This document shows positions 1 to 9,649 of a stretch of DNA of 64,000 nucleotides, piece by piece; position 1 is the stretch's first letter, and every line of letters begins with the position of its first letter. The stretch is taken from the NCBI GenBank assembly GCA_947504725.1, contig CANNHN010000004.1, positions 199,203 to 263,202 on the forward strand. Direction: 5' to 3'. Position numbers and translations under genes: made by a program. This DNA is from Bacteroidota bacterium (GTDB lineage: Bacteria; Bacteroidota; Bacteroidia; 2-12-FULL-35-15). The notes beneath the pieces are model-generated. The model did not search any database. It was not told where the DNA came from and saw only the letters and a list, made by a program, of their open reading frames with translations.

Positions 1-1128
<1,128 letters not shown>

Positions 1129-1260
1129 TTATTTAGAATATTATTGATAGAATTTTTATGTTGGAAATAACGCCCCAAAAGTAGAAATAAAACCAGACCA
1201 GAAGGTCGATTTTTATAAACAATTCGTTAATAGTTGTCAAAAAACGGTCGGAAGGATAGC

Positions 1261-2196
1261 TTAACTATTTTTTGCAGAAGGCTTTTGACCGCGCATATAT
1301 AACTGATCGCCAACTTTGGGTTCTTCACTCGGCTTCATATTGTTTTTCTTATACAGTTTTTTTAGTTTAATTCCATGCAATTGGGAAATCGATTTCATGG
1401 TTTCGCCTTTTTTTACTGTATGAAAAGGTTCTTTTGCTTTGTTGCGTTTTGGTTGTAAATAAAGTTTTTGTCCAGCAATTAATTTTGCATCTGGTTCTAA
1501 ATCATTGAACTTGTATAGTTGCCATAAATCTTTATCTGTATCTACAGCAATTTTATAAAATGAATCACCTGGTTTTACAATGATGTATTTAATGAAACGA
1601 AAACGTAAAATTTCTCTTGTTTCCATTGTTTCAGGGTGGTGTGGCTTGTCGGCAGAAACAGTGATGTTCGGTAATTCATCTACTTTGTCGTATTGGTAAA
1701 GTTTGTAAGTATCTATTATTTCTAATAAACGTTGTGTGTATTTTGGGTCGGTTGCATAACCTGTTTCTTTTAATCCCTTTGCCCAACCTTTGTAATCGGT
1801 TCTTTTTAATTCAAACAATCCCGAATATCTACTACGTGTTTTTAAAAAATTAGAGTGATCGGTATAAGAATCTAAAACGGAAGAATATTTTCTAAAACAT
1901 TCGTCTTTTGCATCGTCATCTTTTGTAAATGTTGGTCCTTCCCAGCCTTTATGACATTTTATTCCAAAATGATTGTTTGCATAAACAGCTAAGTCGCTGT
2001 TTCCATTGCCACTCTCTAGCATTCCTTGTGCTAGAGTTATACTCGCTGGAATATTATACATCAACATTTCTTTGATAGCTTCATCTTTATAGCTCTCAAC
2101 ATATTGGATGGAAGTCATTTTGTGCTCAGCTGGTTGAGCAGACAATAACAAAGTTGTAACTGTAAATAAACTTAATATGGATAAGTGTTTCAGCAT
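1261..2196 (-). CDS. Secreted glucosaminidase (GH73) with two LysM domains
   Basis: Predicted peptidoglycan hydrolase of the periplasm or cell surface. An N-terminal signal peptide (about residues 1-20, ending near LLLSAQ) is followed by a GH73 N-acetylglucosaminidase domain (about 28-170). This holds the family's AQGMLESGNGNS motif, whose Glu61 is the expected catalytic acid, and the NNHFGIKC and DSYTDHSNFL segments. Two LysM peptidoglycan-binding repeats follow at about 205-251 and 258-304. The 311-residue length fits FlgJ/LytG-like enzymes of Bacteroidota. It is oriented like eno and the ACC-deaminase-like gene. A TAATTTTG box lies at 2202-2209 on the reverse strand, almost against the start, which would make the mRNA leader very short. 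Confidence 0.9.
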   Translation of the reverse strand: MLKHLSILSLFTVTTLLLSAQPAEHKMTSIQYVESYKDEAIKEMLMYNIPASITLAQGMLESGNGNSDLAVYANNHFGIKCHKGWEGPTFTKDDDAKDECFRKYSSVLDSYTDHSNFLKTRSRYSGLFELKRTDYKGWAKGLKETGYATDPKYTQRLLEIIDTYKLYQYDKVDELPNITVSADKPHHPETMETREILRFRFIKYIIVKPGDSFYKIAVDTDKDLWQLYKFNDLEPDAKLIAGQKLYLQPKRNKAKEPFHTVKKGETMKSISQLHGIKLKKLYKKNNMKPSEEPKVGDQLYMRGQKPSAKNS

Positions 2197-2264
2197 TGTT
2201 TCAAAATTACGAATTATTTCAGAAAAATAAAACGTATTAGTATCTACTTTTTAACATTGGGATG

Positions 2265-3152
2265 TTAATTCTCAAAACCCTTATTTCCCTGCAATCCGCC
2301 CGTATGAATGGCTATTATTTTGTCGCCTTTTTTGAATTTACCTGTTTTGATGAGCTCGATTATTCCAAACATTATTTTTCCTGTATAAATATAATCGAGT
2401 TGAATTGAATTTTCTTTTTCGAACTGCAACATGAAATTTAATAACTCAGGTTTCAATTTTGCATATCCGCCAAAATGAAAGTCCTCGTTAATTTCCCACT
2501 TTTTTTCACTCGACTTAAAATGACTCAACCATTTTTCGACTTCTCTCTTAATATAATTTTCTCCTTTTAAAACTTGAAATCCAATTGCATGTTGATGTTC
2601 TTTTAACGAAAGTGCAATGCCTGTTATTGTTGACCCAGTTCCACACGCACAACATACGTAATCGAAATCAATCGGAATGTTTTTTGTAATTTCTTTACAG
2701 CCTATTATTCCTAATTCATTTGAACCTCCTTCAGGAATAGAATAGTAATTTAGCGATGAAAAATGCTCTTCCACATACTTATCTAACTCCTCTTTGTTTT
2801 GATACAACTCACGACTAACAAAATGCAATTGCATTCCGCATTCTTTTGCAAATTTTAATGTTGGATTTGATTCAGCAACTTTTTCGCCTCGAATAATTCC
2901 AATCGTATCAAATCCATATTCTTTCCCTGCAGCAGCGCATGCAGCAATATGATTAGAAAAGGCGCCTCCAAAAGTTAATATTGTTGTTTTGTTTTGTTTT
3001 TTAGCTTCTGCTAAATTGTATTTTAATTTATACAATTTGTTTCCGCTGATGTGTGAATGATTCAAATCCAATCGATAAACAAAAAGTTCAACACCTTTGC
3101 TTGTGATATAATCGGAATTTACTCTAGTGAGAGGAATTTCTTTTTCAATCAT
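2265..3152 (-). CDS. PLP-dependent ACC deaminase / D-cysteine desulfhydrase family protein
   Basis: Fold-type II PLP enzyme of the family holding 1-aminocyclopropane-1-carboxylate deaminase and D-cysteine desulfhydrase. The SGNKLYKLKYNL motif carries the presumed PLP lysine (Lys39). TFGGAFSNH is the substrate and cofactor loop, CGTGSTITG is the phosphate-binding loop and HTGGLQG lies near the end. At 295 residues it is somewhat shorter than characterised ACC deaminases (about 330-340), so D-cysteine desulfhydrase or an uncharacterised specificity is as likely. Its ATG overlaps the stop of the upstream cytochrome peroxidase gene by 4 nt, so the two are probably translationally coupled. Substrate cannot be settled from sequence. 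Confidence 0.82.
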   Translation of the reverse strand: MIEKEIPLTRVNSDYITSKGVELFVYRLDLNHSHISGNKLYKLKYNLAEAKKQNKTTILTFGGAFSNHIAACAAAGKEYGFDTIGIIRGEKVAESNPTLKFAKECGMQLHFVSRELYQNKEELDKYVEEHFSSLNYYSIPEGGSNELGIIGCKEITKNIPIDFDYVCCACGTGSTITGIALSLKEHQHAIGFQVLKGENYIKREVEKWLSHFKSSEKKWEINEDFHFGGYAKLKPELLNFMLQFEKENSIQLDYIYTGKIMFGIIELIKTGKFKKGDKIIAIHTGGLQGNKGFEN

Positions 3153-4270
3153 CGGAACGGATCAGAAAAACGAACATCAGTTAAAAATGTTTGGTCTGTC
3201 AACGTTTTTAAAAATGCGACCAAAGATGCTTTTTCGTATGTAGTTAAAAAGTATTGTTTAGGTGGGCCACCTGTCATTCCATTTGTTGTCAAGCGATCGT
3301 CTAAATTAGGATGTTGTTGAATTCCGCTGTTATAATGTTCCACTACTTGGTCTAAAGTTGAAAACCTTCCATCGTGCATATAAGGGGCTGTCATTTCAAT
3401 GTTGCGTAAAGTAGGCACTTTGAATTGTGCTATATCAGCGCTATCTCCTGTTATGATTCCTCTGCCATTGTCTGCATAAATCGAATCCAATCCATTGTTA
3501 ACAGCTTGTGTATCATAAAAGTTTTCGGTAGTATGACAATGATTGCAATTTACGGTTCCGCTAAAAAATAAAGTTTTACCATCTGATTCCAAACTCGAAT
3601 AATCTACAAATCCATTTTGTAAACCAATATCATATTTTGAACGATAAGATGTTAGTGAATGAGCAAATTGAGATAGAGCAATACTTATTTTTTCTATTGT
3701 GATTTCTGTTGAACCAAATGCATTTTCAAAAAGAGTCGGATAATAATCTGCCAATTGTAATTTGCTTGGTAAGTCTGCCAAATTCATTCCCATTTCAATG
3801 TGGTTCTCAATGGGCATAAGCACTTGCTCTTCCAAATATGTTGCTCGTTGATCCCAAAAATAGCGAAAGGAATACCGAGTATTTATAATAGCCATAGAAT
3901 TTCTATTGGTGATTGCGCCTTCAAATCCAACGCTAAATTGATTGGGGTCCGAAAAACCTTTTGACTGAACATGACAAGATCCACAAGAAATGGTGTTGTT
4001 TACAGATAGTTTTTTGTCGTAAAACAATACACGACCTAATGTTGCACCAGCACTCGTAATCGGGTTTTGAATTGAATTGATAAATGACAGTGGTGGAGAG
4101 CTAAAATTCGATGGAAGTGTGTCTGTCCCATAAGAATAAGGTGTTTCTGGTAAAACAGGTTTTAATTCTTTTTCTCCTAAGTCGAAAGGAATGAGCGGAT
4201 CCTTGGAACATGCTATAAAGAAGCACAATCCAGCCGATAAAGAGAATAAAATTATTCTTTTGGAACACAT
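3149..4270 (-). CDS. Di-haem cytochrome c peroxidase (MauG/CcpA family) lipoprotein
   Basis: Periplasm-facing peroxidase that would reduce H2O2 with electrons from cytochrome c. Two CxxCH haem-binding motifs are visible: CGSCH at residues 96-100 and CNHCH at 242-246. The first is followed by a region with GFSDPNQFSVG and an FWDQRA segment. The C-terminal APYMHDGRFSTLDQVVEHYNSG stretch is diagnostic of the family. The N terminus is a lipoprotein signal with lipobox FIAC and Cys21 as lipidation site. The length of 373 residues is normal. It is first in a two-gene unit with the PLP enzyme (4-nt ATGA overlap) and has a good promoter immediately upstream (4275-4304). Confidence 0.92.
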   Translation of the reverse strand: MCSKRIILFSLSAGLCFFIACSKDPLIPFDLGEKELKPVLPETPYSYGTDTLPSNFSSPPLSFINSIQNPITSAGATLGRVLFYDKKLSVNNTISCGSCHVQSKGFSDPNQFSVGFEGAITNRNSMAIINTRYSFRYFWDQRATYLEEQVLMPIENHIEMGMNLADLPSKLQLADYYPTLFENAFGSTEITIEKISIALSQFAHSLTSYRSKYDIGLQNGFVDYSSLESDGKTLFFSGTVNCNHCHTTENFYDTQAVNNGLDSIYADNGRGIITGDSADIAQFKVPTLRNIEMTAPYMHDGRFSTLDQVVEHYNSGIQQHPNLDDRLTTNGMTGGPPKQYFLTTYEKASLVAFLKTLTDQTFLTDVRFSDPFR

Positions 4271-4274
4271 ACTA

Positions 4275-4304
4275 CAAAGATATAATTTTTGTTAGGGTAT
4301 CAAA
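4275..4304 (-). promoter_or_regulatory. Bacteroidota-type promoter of the cytochrome peroxidase gene
   Basis: On the reverse strand TTTG (4304-4301), an 18-nt spacer and TATCTTTG (4282-4275) match the TTTG / TAnnTTTG consensus. The -7 box ends 4 nt before the ATG, implying a nearly leaderless transcript. Confidence 0.65.
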
Positions 4305-4339
4305 ATTATTCCTGTAAAAAGATGTAGTTAATAAATACT

Positions 4340-4370
4340 TTTGGGAATTCTGTTTAGCACACTATCTTTG
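4340..4370 (+). promoter_or_regulatory. Bacteroidota-type promoter of the DUF5522-hutU unit
   Basis: TTTG at 4340-4343, a 19-nt spacer, and TATCTTTG at 4363-4370. The ATG of the DUF5522 gene follows at 4375, so the transcript would be almost leaderless. It is back to back with the promoter of the divergent peroxidase gene. Confidence 0.65.
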
Positions 4371-4374
4371 TTGT

Positions 4375-4563
4375 ATGGCAGATGATTTTGGCTTTTCAAA
4401 CAACAAACAACTAGACCCTGACGATTTTTATTATAGTGAGCAAGGGTACATTGTTTTTACTGAAAAGTATTTATTAAAACGTGGTTATTGTTGTCAGAAT
4501 AGTTGCAAACATTGTCCGTATGGTTTTAATAAAGACAAAGGACGAATTGAGAAGAAGAAGTAA
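4375..4563 (+). CDS. DUF5522 small Cys-rich protein
   Basis: A 62-residue protein matching the DUF5522 family pattern: DPDDFYYSEQGYIVFTEKYL, then RGYCCQNSCKHCPYGF with four cysteines (CC-x3-C-x2-C) and a basic tail. The cysteine cluster suggests a small metal-binding (zinc or iron-sulfur) knuckle, but no function is established that I know of. No signal peptide is present, so it is cytosolic. It lies 22 bp upstream of hutU in the same direction and shares the promoter at 4340-4370, which suggests co-expression with histidine catabolism. Homologues in other genomes can be fused to or beside unrelated genes, so the link is only positional. Confidence 0.85.
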   Translation: MADDFGFSNNKQLDPDDFYYSEQGYIVFTEKYLLKRGYCCQNSCKHCPYGFNKDKGRIEKKK

Positions 4564-4585
4564 ATTGAAAATATAAAAAATATTT

Positions 4586-6589
4586 ATGAGTACTGATTTT
4601 AAAGAACAAATATTACTAGGAATCCCTTCTGAACTTCCAGAAGTTAAAGCTTACGATGCAGCAATAAATCATGCACCAAAGCGAAAAGATATTCTTAACA
4701 CAGAAGAAAAAAAATTGGCGCTCCGTAATGCACTTCGTTATTTCGATAAAAAGCATCATCCTGTTTTAGCAAAAGAATTTGCACAAGAGTTAAAAGAATA
4801 TGGTCGTATTTACATGTATCGTTTTCGTCCCGATTATAAAATTCACGCCCGACATATCAACGAATATCCACATCAATCCAAACAAGCAGCAGCAATTATG
4901 TTGATGTTGCAAAACAATTTGGATTATGCTGTTGCACAACATCCGCATGAATTGATCACGTATGGTGGTAACGGAGCTGTGTTTCAAAATTGGGCTCAGT
5001 ATCTTCTCACAATGAAATATTTGGCAGAGATGACCGATGAACAAACATTGGCAATGTACTCCGGTCACCCAATGGGATTGTTTCCTTCGCATAAAGATTC
5101 TCCACGAGTAGTCATCACAAACGGAATGATGATTCCGAATTATAGTAAACCAGATGATTGGGAAAAATTTAATGCATTGGGTGTAACGCAGTACGGTCAG
5201 ATGACTGCGGGTTCATACATGTATATCGGTCCGCAAGGAATTGTACATGGAACAACCATTACGGTGATGAATGCTGCAAGAAAAATTTCTAAATCAGAAG
5301 AAGATAGAAAAGGGAAGTTGTTTGTGACTTGCGGTTTAGGTGGCATGAGTGGTGCGCAACCAAAAGCTGGAAAAATTTCTGGATTGGTTTCTGTAGTTGC
5401 CGAGATAAATCCGAAAGCAGTAAAAACAAGACATTCACAAAATTGGGTAGATGAAGTGTTTGAAGATTTAGCTTTATTAATTACTCGAATAAAAAAAGCA
5501 CAAGCTTCAAAAGAAGCAGTTTCATTAGCATATCAAGGAAACATTGTTGATTTGTGGGAATACTTGGTGAAGGAAAATATCAAAGTAGATATCGGAACAG
5601 ATCAAACATCCCTTCATAATCCTTGGGCAGGTGGTTATTATCCAGCAGGATTTTCGTTGGAGCAATCCAATGATATGATGGCAAAAAATCCAGAGCAATT
5701 TAAAAAAGAAGTTCAAAAAACATTGGTTCGTCATGCCAATGCAGTTAATGAATTAGCAAAAAATGGAATGTATTTTTTCGATTATGGAAATGCATTTTTA
5801 TTAGAAGCTTCTCGTGCAGGTGCCGCAATCGTTAATTCTGATGGTACATTTATTTATAAATCGTATGTGCAAGATATTCTTGGACCGATGTGTTTTGATT
5901 ATGGATTTGGTCCTTTTCGATGGGTTTGTACTTCCTGCGATCCAAAAGATTTAGCTACGACTGATAAATTAGCTTTGAAAGTATTGGAAGAAATGTATAA
6001 AACTTCTCCAAACGAAATTAAGCAGCAAATAAGTGATAACATCGTTTGGATAAAAGATGCGATGCAAAATAATTTAGTGGTGGGTTCACAAGCACGTATT
6101 TTGTATGCCGATTCGGAAGCAAGAGTGAAAATTGCAGAAGCATTTAATAATGCGATTAAATCTGGTGAACTTTCTGCACCGGTTGTATTGGGAAGAGATC
6201 ACCATGATGTTTCAGGAACGGATTCTCCTTATCGTGAAACTTCTAATATTTATGATGGGTCCAGTTTTACTGCGGATATGGCAGTCCAAAATTTTGTAGG
6301 AGATGGATTTAGAGGAGCAACGTGGATTTCACTTCACAATGGAGGCGGAGTTGGTTGGGGCGAAGTAATAAATGGCGGTTTTGGGATGGTTTTGGACGGC
6401 ACTGCCGATAGCGATAGAAGGTTAAAATCGATGTTATTCTGGGATGTAAACAACGGAATTGCTCGTAGAAGTTGGGCGAGAAACGAAGAAGCCGTATTTG
6501 CCATAAAACGTGAAATGGCGCGCACTCCCGAGCTAAAAGTGACTTTGCCTAACCTGGTAGACGATGGTTTACTCGACAATTTGTTTTAA
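4586..6589 (+). CDS. hutU: Urocanate hydratase, long Bacteroidota form
   Basis: Converts urocanate to 4-imidazolone-5-propionate, the second step of histidine degradation, using tightly bound NAD+ as electrophile. The NAD-binding loop GLGGMSGAQ lies at about residues 250-258. ITYGGNGAVFQNWAQY, YSGHPMGLFPS, TDQTSLHNPWAGGYYPAGF and the FRWVCTSCDPKD segment (about 445-455) are family signatures. At 667 residues it is about 110 longer than the roughly 555-residue proteobacterial enzyme. This longer form is usual in Bacteroidota. No hutH, hutI or hutG gene lies beside it here, so the rest of the pathway must be elsewhere. Confidence 0.95.
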   Translation: MSTDFKEQILLGIPSELPEVKAYDAAINHAPKRKDILNTEEKKLALRNALRYFDKKHHPVLAKEFAQELKEYGRIYMYRFRPDYKIHARHINEYPHQSKQAAAIMLMLQNNLDYAVAQHPHELITYGGNGAVFQNWAQYLLTMKYLAEMTDEQTLAMYSGHPMGLFPSHKDSPRVVITNGMMIPNYSKPDDWEKFNALGVTQYGQMTAGSYMYIGPQGIVHGTTITVMNAARKISKSEEDRKGKLFVTCGLGGMSGAQPKAGKISGLVSVVAEINPKAVKTRHSQNWVDEVFEDLALLITRIKKAQASKEAVSLAYQGNIVDLWEYLVKENIKVDIGTDQTSLHNPWAGGYYPAGFSLEQSNDMMAKNPEQFKKEVQKTLVRHANAVNELAKNGMYFFDYGNAFLLEASRAGAAIVNSDGTFIYKSYVQDILGPMCFDYGFGPFRWVCTSCDPKDLATTDKLALKVLEEMYKTSPNEIKQQISDNIVWIKDAMQNNLVVGSQARILYADSEARVKIAEAFNNAIKSGELSAPVVLGRDHHDVSGTDSPYRETSNIYDGSSFTADMAVQNFVGDGFRGATWISLHNGGGVGWGEVINGGFGMVLDGTADSDRRLKSMLFWDVNNGIARRSWARNEEAVFAIKREMARTPELKVTLPNLVDDGLLDNLF

Positions 6590-6687
6590 AATTCACACAT
6601 TTCTGAAATTTTTCAATTATTTGGAATGATTTTGGCATAAAGGATTAAACCATCCCCGGAATAATTAGTCTATAAATAAAAGACAGT

Positions 6688-7860
6688 ATGAAAAAATTAA
6701 CACTTTTGCTTTTTTTGTCTACGATAGTTTACACTCAAAGCGCATTTTCGCAAACAACTGCAAAAATGGATTCTCTTGGTTTGCCAGGAGACAATTTAAA
6801 TTTATATTCTGTTTTAGATTTGTTTCAAAAATCCGAGACATTTGAAGCTTTCGAAAAAAGTTTAAATGCAGAAGATTCGAAAATTAATAACCTTGATTTA
6901 AACAACGATGAAAAAACCGATTACATAAAAGTAATTGATAATCAAAAAGGAGAATCACATGCAGTTGTTCTTCAAGTCATAGTAAGTGAAAAAGAAACAC
7001 AAGATGTCGCAGTTATCGAAATTGAAAAAGATAAAGATGGAAAAGTAGTTGTACAGATTGTTGGTGACGAAGAATTATATGGTAAAGATTATATTGTAGA
7101 ACCAGCAGAGAATGATCCAACTGCAAAAGCTTCTGAGACAAAAACTCCTGAATCAGAAAAAACAACTGTTATTAATAATACGACCAATAACTATTACAAT
7201 ACTTCATTACCAAATTCGCAATATGTTGTAGTAAATCAATGGCCAATTGTTCATTATGTTTACGGACCATCTTATATGGTTTATTCTTCTCCGTGGTATT
7301 GGAATTCATATCCAATGTGGTGGAGACCATGGAGACCATGGTATTGGCATAATTATTATTGGCATCACCATAACCACAATCATTTTAACCATTACGGTCA
7401 TTACCATAGAACTAGTTTTTATCGTGCTCCAGGAGCTCACAATCATTATGGTCCTCATCGCACGGCTTCTGTAACTGTTAGTGCTCATAGAAAAGACAAT
7501 GTTTATCATAAAACATATACGTCAGTAAGTAGAAAAGGTGATGGAAAAGTTGGTGGAGGAAAAGCAAACCCAGCTTATAATAGTAAAGCAGGGAATACTT
7601 CAGATGCGAAGCGTGATAACAATAACAGTGGAGCAACTAAATCAAATCCAGGAACATCAAAATCAGATCGTAATGATAATAATGGTGGTGCAAGCAAATC
7701 AAAGCCAAATAATAAGCCAGCAAGTAGCAGTGGAAATACATCTCGACCAAAAAATAATTCATCGTCAAGGGCATCAACTAAGCCAGCACAAAGATCAACT
7801 GGAGGTGCCAAGTCAAGTACGTCATCAGGAAAGAAAAGTGGAGGCGGAAAAGGTAGGTAA
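6688..7860 (+). CDS. Secreted protein with His/Trp/Tyr-rich core and Ser/Asn/Lys-rich tail
   Basis: Function unknown. The 390-residue protein has a clear signal peptide (MKKLTLLLFLSTIVYTQSAF, cleavage near SQT). Residues about 25-155 form an ordinary acidic region with a NNDEKTDYIKVIDNQKGESH segment that suggests a small globular domain. Residues about 185-255 are extremely rich in Trp, Tyr, His and Asn (PWYWNSYPMWWRPWRPWYWH, then HHHNHNHFNHYGHYH), a plausible metal-binding or surface-adhesive patch. The last 130 residues are low complexity (Ser, Asn, Lys, Gly, Pro) and probably disordered and basic. Large ORFs in other frames over the tail reflect base composition. A rho-independent terminator follows directly. 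Confidence 0.8.
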   Translation: MKKLTLLLFLSTIVYTQSAFSQTTAKMDSLGLPGDNLNLYSVLDLFQKSETFEAFEKSLNAEDSKINNLDLNNDEKTDYIKVIDNQKGESHAVVLQVIVSEKETQDVAVIEIEKDKDGKVVVQIVGDEELYGKDYIVEPAENDPTAKASETKTPESEKTTVINNTTNNYYNTSLPNSQYVVVNQWPIVHYVYGPSYMVYSSPWYWNSYPMWWRPWRPWYWHNYYWHHHNHNHFNHYGHYHRTSFYRAPGAHNHYGPHRTASVTVSAHRKDNVYHKTYTSVSRKGDGKVGGGKANPAYNSKAGNTSDAKRDNNNSGATKSNPGTSKSDRNDNNGGASKSKPNNKPASSSGNTSRPKNNSSSRASTKPAQRSTGGAKSSTSSGKKSGGGKGR

Positions 7861-7885
7861 TGTTTGTTTATTGATTAAAATGAAA

Positions 7886-7920
7886 AGAGTCTCGAGCATT
7901 TTCTCGGGACTCTTTTTTTT
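7886..7920 (+). terminator. Rho-independent terminator
   Basis: Stem AGAGTCTCGAG / CTCGGGACTCT with one G-U pair and a CATTTT loop, followed by eight T. It lies 26 nt after the stop of the His/Trp-rich protein gene. Confidence 0.85.
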
Positions 7921-7937
7921 ATAACTCATTTTTTATT

Positions 7938-8579
7938 TTATTCAACGTAAGTTGGCGTATTACAGCTTTCTCTTTGTTCGCCAAATTGATACTTCACACC
8001 AACTCTTAGTTGAATGTTTTTGTTTTTGATAAGCAAGTTTGGTCCAATATAAGCAGGCATCATATCTGGGTTGTAAAATGCTTCTACCAAAAACTTGAAC
8101 CGGCTATAGCTTATGAATTCAACGCCACCACCAAAAGAACCGCTTACATGAAGTGGTAAAAAACTACCTGTGATAGGAGGCGAACTTGTTCCTTGCGTCA
8201 ATCGGTATTCCAATTTTGGTCCAACCATAATATATGGAATGATGCTATACATTTCATAACGTAACTTTAAATAATTATTCCACGAAAGATATTGTAAAGA
8301 ATTTCCATAATTCCCTTCAGGTTGCTTGTCGATGGATCCTTTTTGATCGTATTGAATTTCGGTTACCCATCTAGCATAATCGTGACTAAAAAATTCTCCG
8401 AATATACTGGCGTTAAATCCAACGATGTATTTTTTTCTGGAAATTGAAAGTGGTTCAAGAAACAAAAATTTTTGATTCCCCGCAGAAACACCTGCAGTAA
8501 TACCAATACTATTTACGAATTGTGCTTTTGTTTGCACAATTAATAAAATAGTAACTGAGAATAAAATTAATTTTTTCAT
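7938..8579 (-). CDS. Outer-membrane beta-barrel-like protein
   Basis: A 213-residue protein with a signal peptide (MKKLILFSVTILLIVQTKAQ). The rest is built of short amphipathic segments alternating with Gly and turns, such as YLKLRYEMYSIIPYIMVGPK and FKFLVEAFYNPDMMPAYIG. It ends in a strand with NIQLRVGVKYQFGE. This is typical of the PorT/OmpX-like outer-membrane barrels common in Bacteroidota. I cannot assign a specific function. It is monocistronic, convergent with the preceding gene across a terminator. Confidence 0.65.
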   Translation of the reverse strand: MKKLILFSVTILLIVQTKAQFVNSIGITAGVSAGNQKFLFLEPLSISRKKYIVGFNASIFGEFFSHDYARWVTEIQYDQKGSIDKQPEGNYGNSLQYLSWNNYLKLRYEMYSIIPYIMVGPKLEYRLTQGTSSPPITGSFLPLHVSGSFGGGVEFISYSRFKFLVEAFYNPDMMPAYIGPNLLIKNKNIQLRVGVKYQFGEQRESCNTPTYVE

Positions 8580-8665
8580 GATTTCTTTTTATTGAATAAC
8601 GCCCTTCTGAAAAGGATAGTATTTAAACAGTCAATCGGTAAATACACTATAAGTTGAGGTCACAA

Positions 8666-9553
8666 TTAAACAGCACTTGCTGCTTCCATTGTTGGATTTA
8701 CTTTCTTAACCAATCCTTGTAATACTTTACCTGGACCAATTTCTGTAAAAGAAGATGCTCCATCTGCTATCATTTGTTGAACCGTTTGTGTCCATCTTAC
8801 CGGAGCCGTCAATTGTGCAATCAAATTCTTTTTAATCTCATCTGGATTTGAAACTGCAGATGCTGTTACGTTTTGGTAAACGGGACAAATAGGTTGATTA
8901 AAAGTTGTTGCGTTAATAGCGGCTTCCAATTCTACCGCAGCAGGCTGCATCAATGGTGAATGAAATGCTCCGCCAACTGGTAATACCAAAGCACGTTTTG
9001 CTCCAGCAGCTTTTAATTTTTCACAAGCAATGTTTACTCCGTTTATTGAACCTGAAATAACAAGTTGTCCCGGACAATTATAATTAGCAGCAACAACAAC
9101 ATCTCCACCTTTTGTAATTTCCGCACAAATTTCTTCGGTGATTTTATCATCTAAATTTAAAACGGCAGCCATGGTTGATGGATTCATTTCACAAGCTTTT
9201 TGCATTGCCAAAGCACGTTTAGAAACCAACACAAGAGCATCTTCAAACGATAATGTTTTGTTTACTACTAAGGCAGAAAACTCTCCTAAGCTATGTCCAG
9301 CTACCATTTCAGGTTTCACGCTTTCTCCTAAAGTAGCCGCTAAAATTACTGAGTGTAAAAAAATAGCAGGTTGCGTTACTTTGGTTTGTTTCAATTCTTC
9401 ATCCGTTCCAGCAAACATAATATCTGTTATTCTGAATCCTAAAATGGTGTTCGCTTTTTCAAATAGTTCTTTTGCCAAGGGAGACGTTTCGTATAACTCT
9501 TTTCCCATTCCTACAAATTGGGAACCTTGTCCCGGAAATACATATGCTTTCAT
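8666..9553 (-). CDS. fabD: Malonyl-CoA:ACP transacylase
   Basis: Loads malonyl groups onto acyl carrier protein at the start of fatty-acid elongation. The N-terminal FPGQGSQFVGMG motif, the nucleophile elbow GHSLG with Ser88, the conserved Arg113 (SKRALAMQ) and the catalytic His198 (GGAFHSPLM) are all present. At 295 residues it is of normal length. It is not in a fab cluster: the upstream gene is a Bax-inhibitor-1 protein, separated by a strong terminator hairpin (9596-9629), so fabD probably has its own promoter between that hairpin and its start. Confidence 0.97.
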   Translation of the reverse strand: MKAYVFPGQGSQFVGMGKELYETSPLAKELFEKANTILGFRITDIMFAGTDEELKQTKVTQPAIFLHSVILAATLGESVKPEMVAGHSLGEFSALVVNKTLSFEDALVLVSKRALAMQKACEMNPSTMAAVLNLDDKITEEICAEITKGGDVVVAANYNCPGQLVISGSINGVNIACEKLKAAGAKRALVLPVGGAFHSPLMQPAAVELEAAINATTFNQPICPVYQNVTASAVSNPDEIKKNLIAQLTAPVRWTQTVQQMIADGASSFTEIGPGKVLQGLVKKVNPTMEAASAV

Positions 9554-9595
9554 TCTTTTGATTTTTTAATGTTTATGTATCAATATTAATAAAAT

Positions 9596-9629
9596 AAAAA
9601 GAGTCTCAAATTGCTTTGAGACTCTTTTT
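9596..9629 (-). terminator. Symmetrical rho-independent terminator
   Basis: A perfect 15-bp stem (AAAAAGAGTCTCAAA and its complement) around a TTGC loop, with A and T runs on both sides. It sits 20 nt past the stop of the Bax-inhibitor-1 gene and would stop that transcript before fabD. Confidence 0.85.
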
Positions 9630-9649
9630 ATTCACAATGAAATGTGTGC

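Noticed and set aside
3057-3320. 87-codon ORF on the plus strand opposite the PLP enzyme and peroxidase genes
   Set aside because: Antisense to two well-supported genes, with no domain and no promoter.
7538-7924. 128-codon ORF in another frame over the tail of the His/Trp-rich protein gene
   Set aside because: It mirrors the low-complexity sequence of the real gene and runs through the terminator; no domain or start context.
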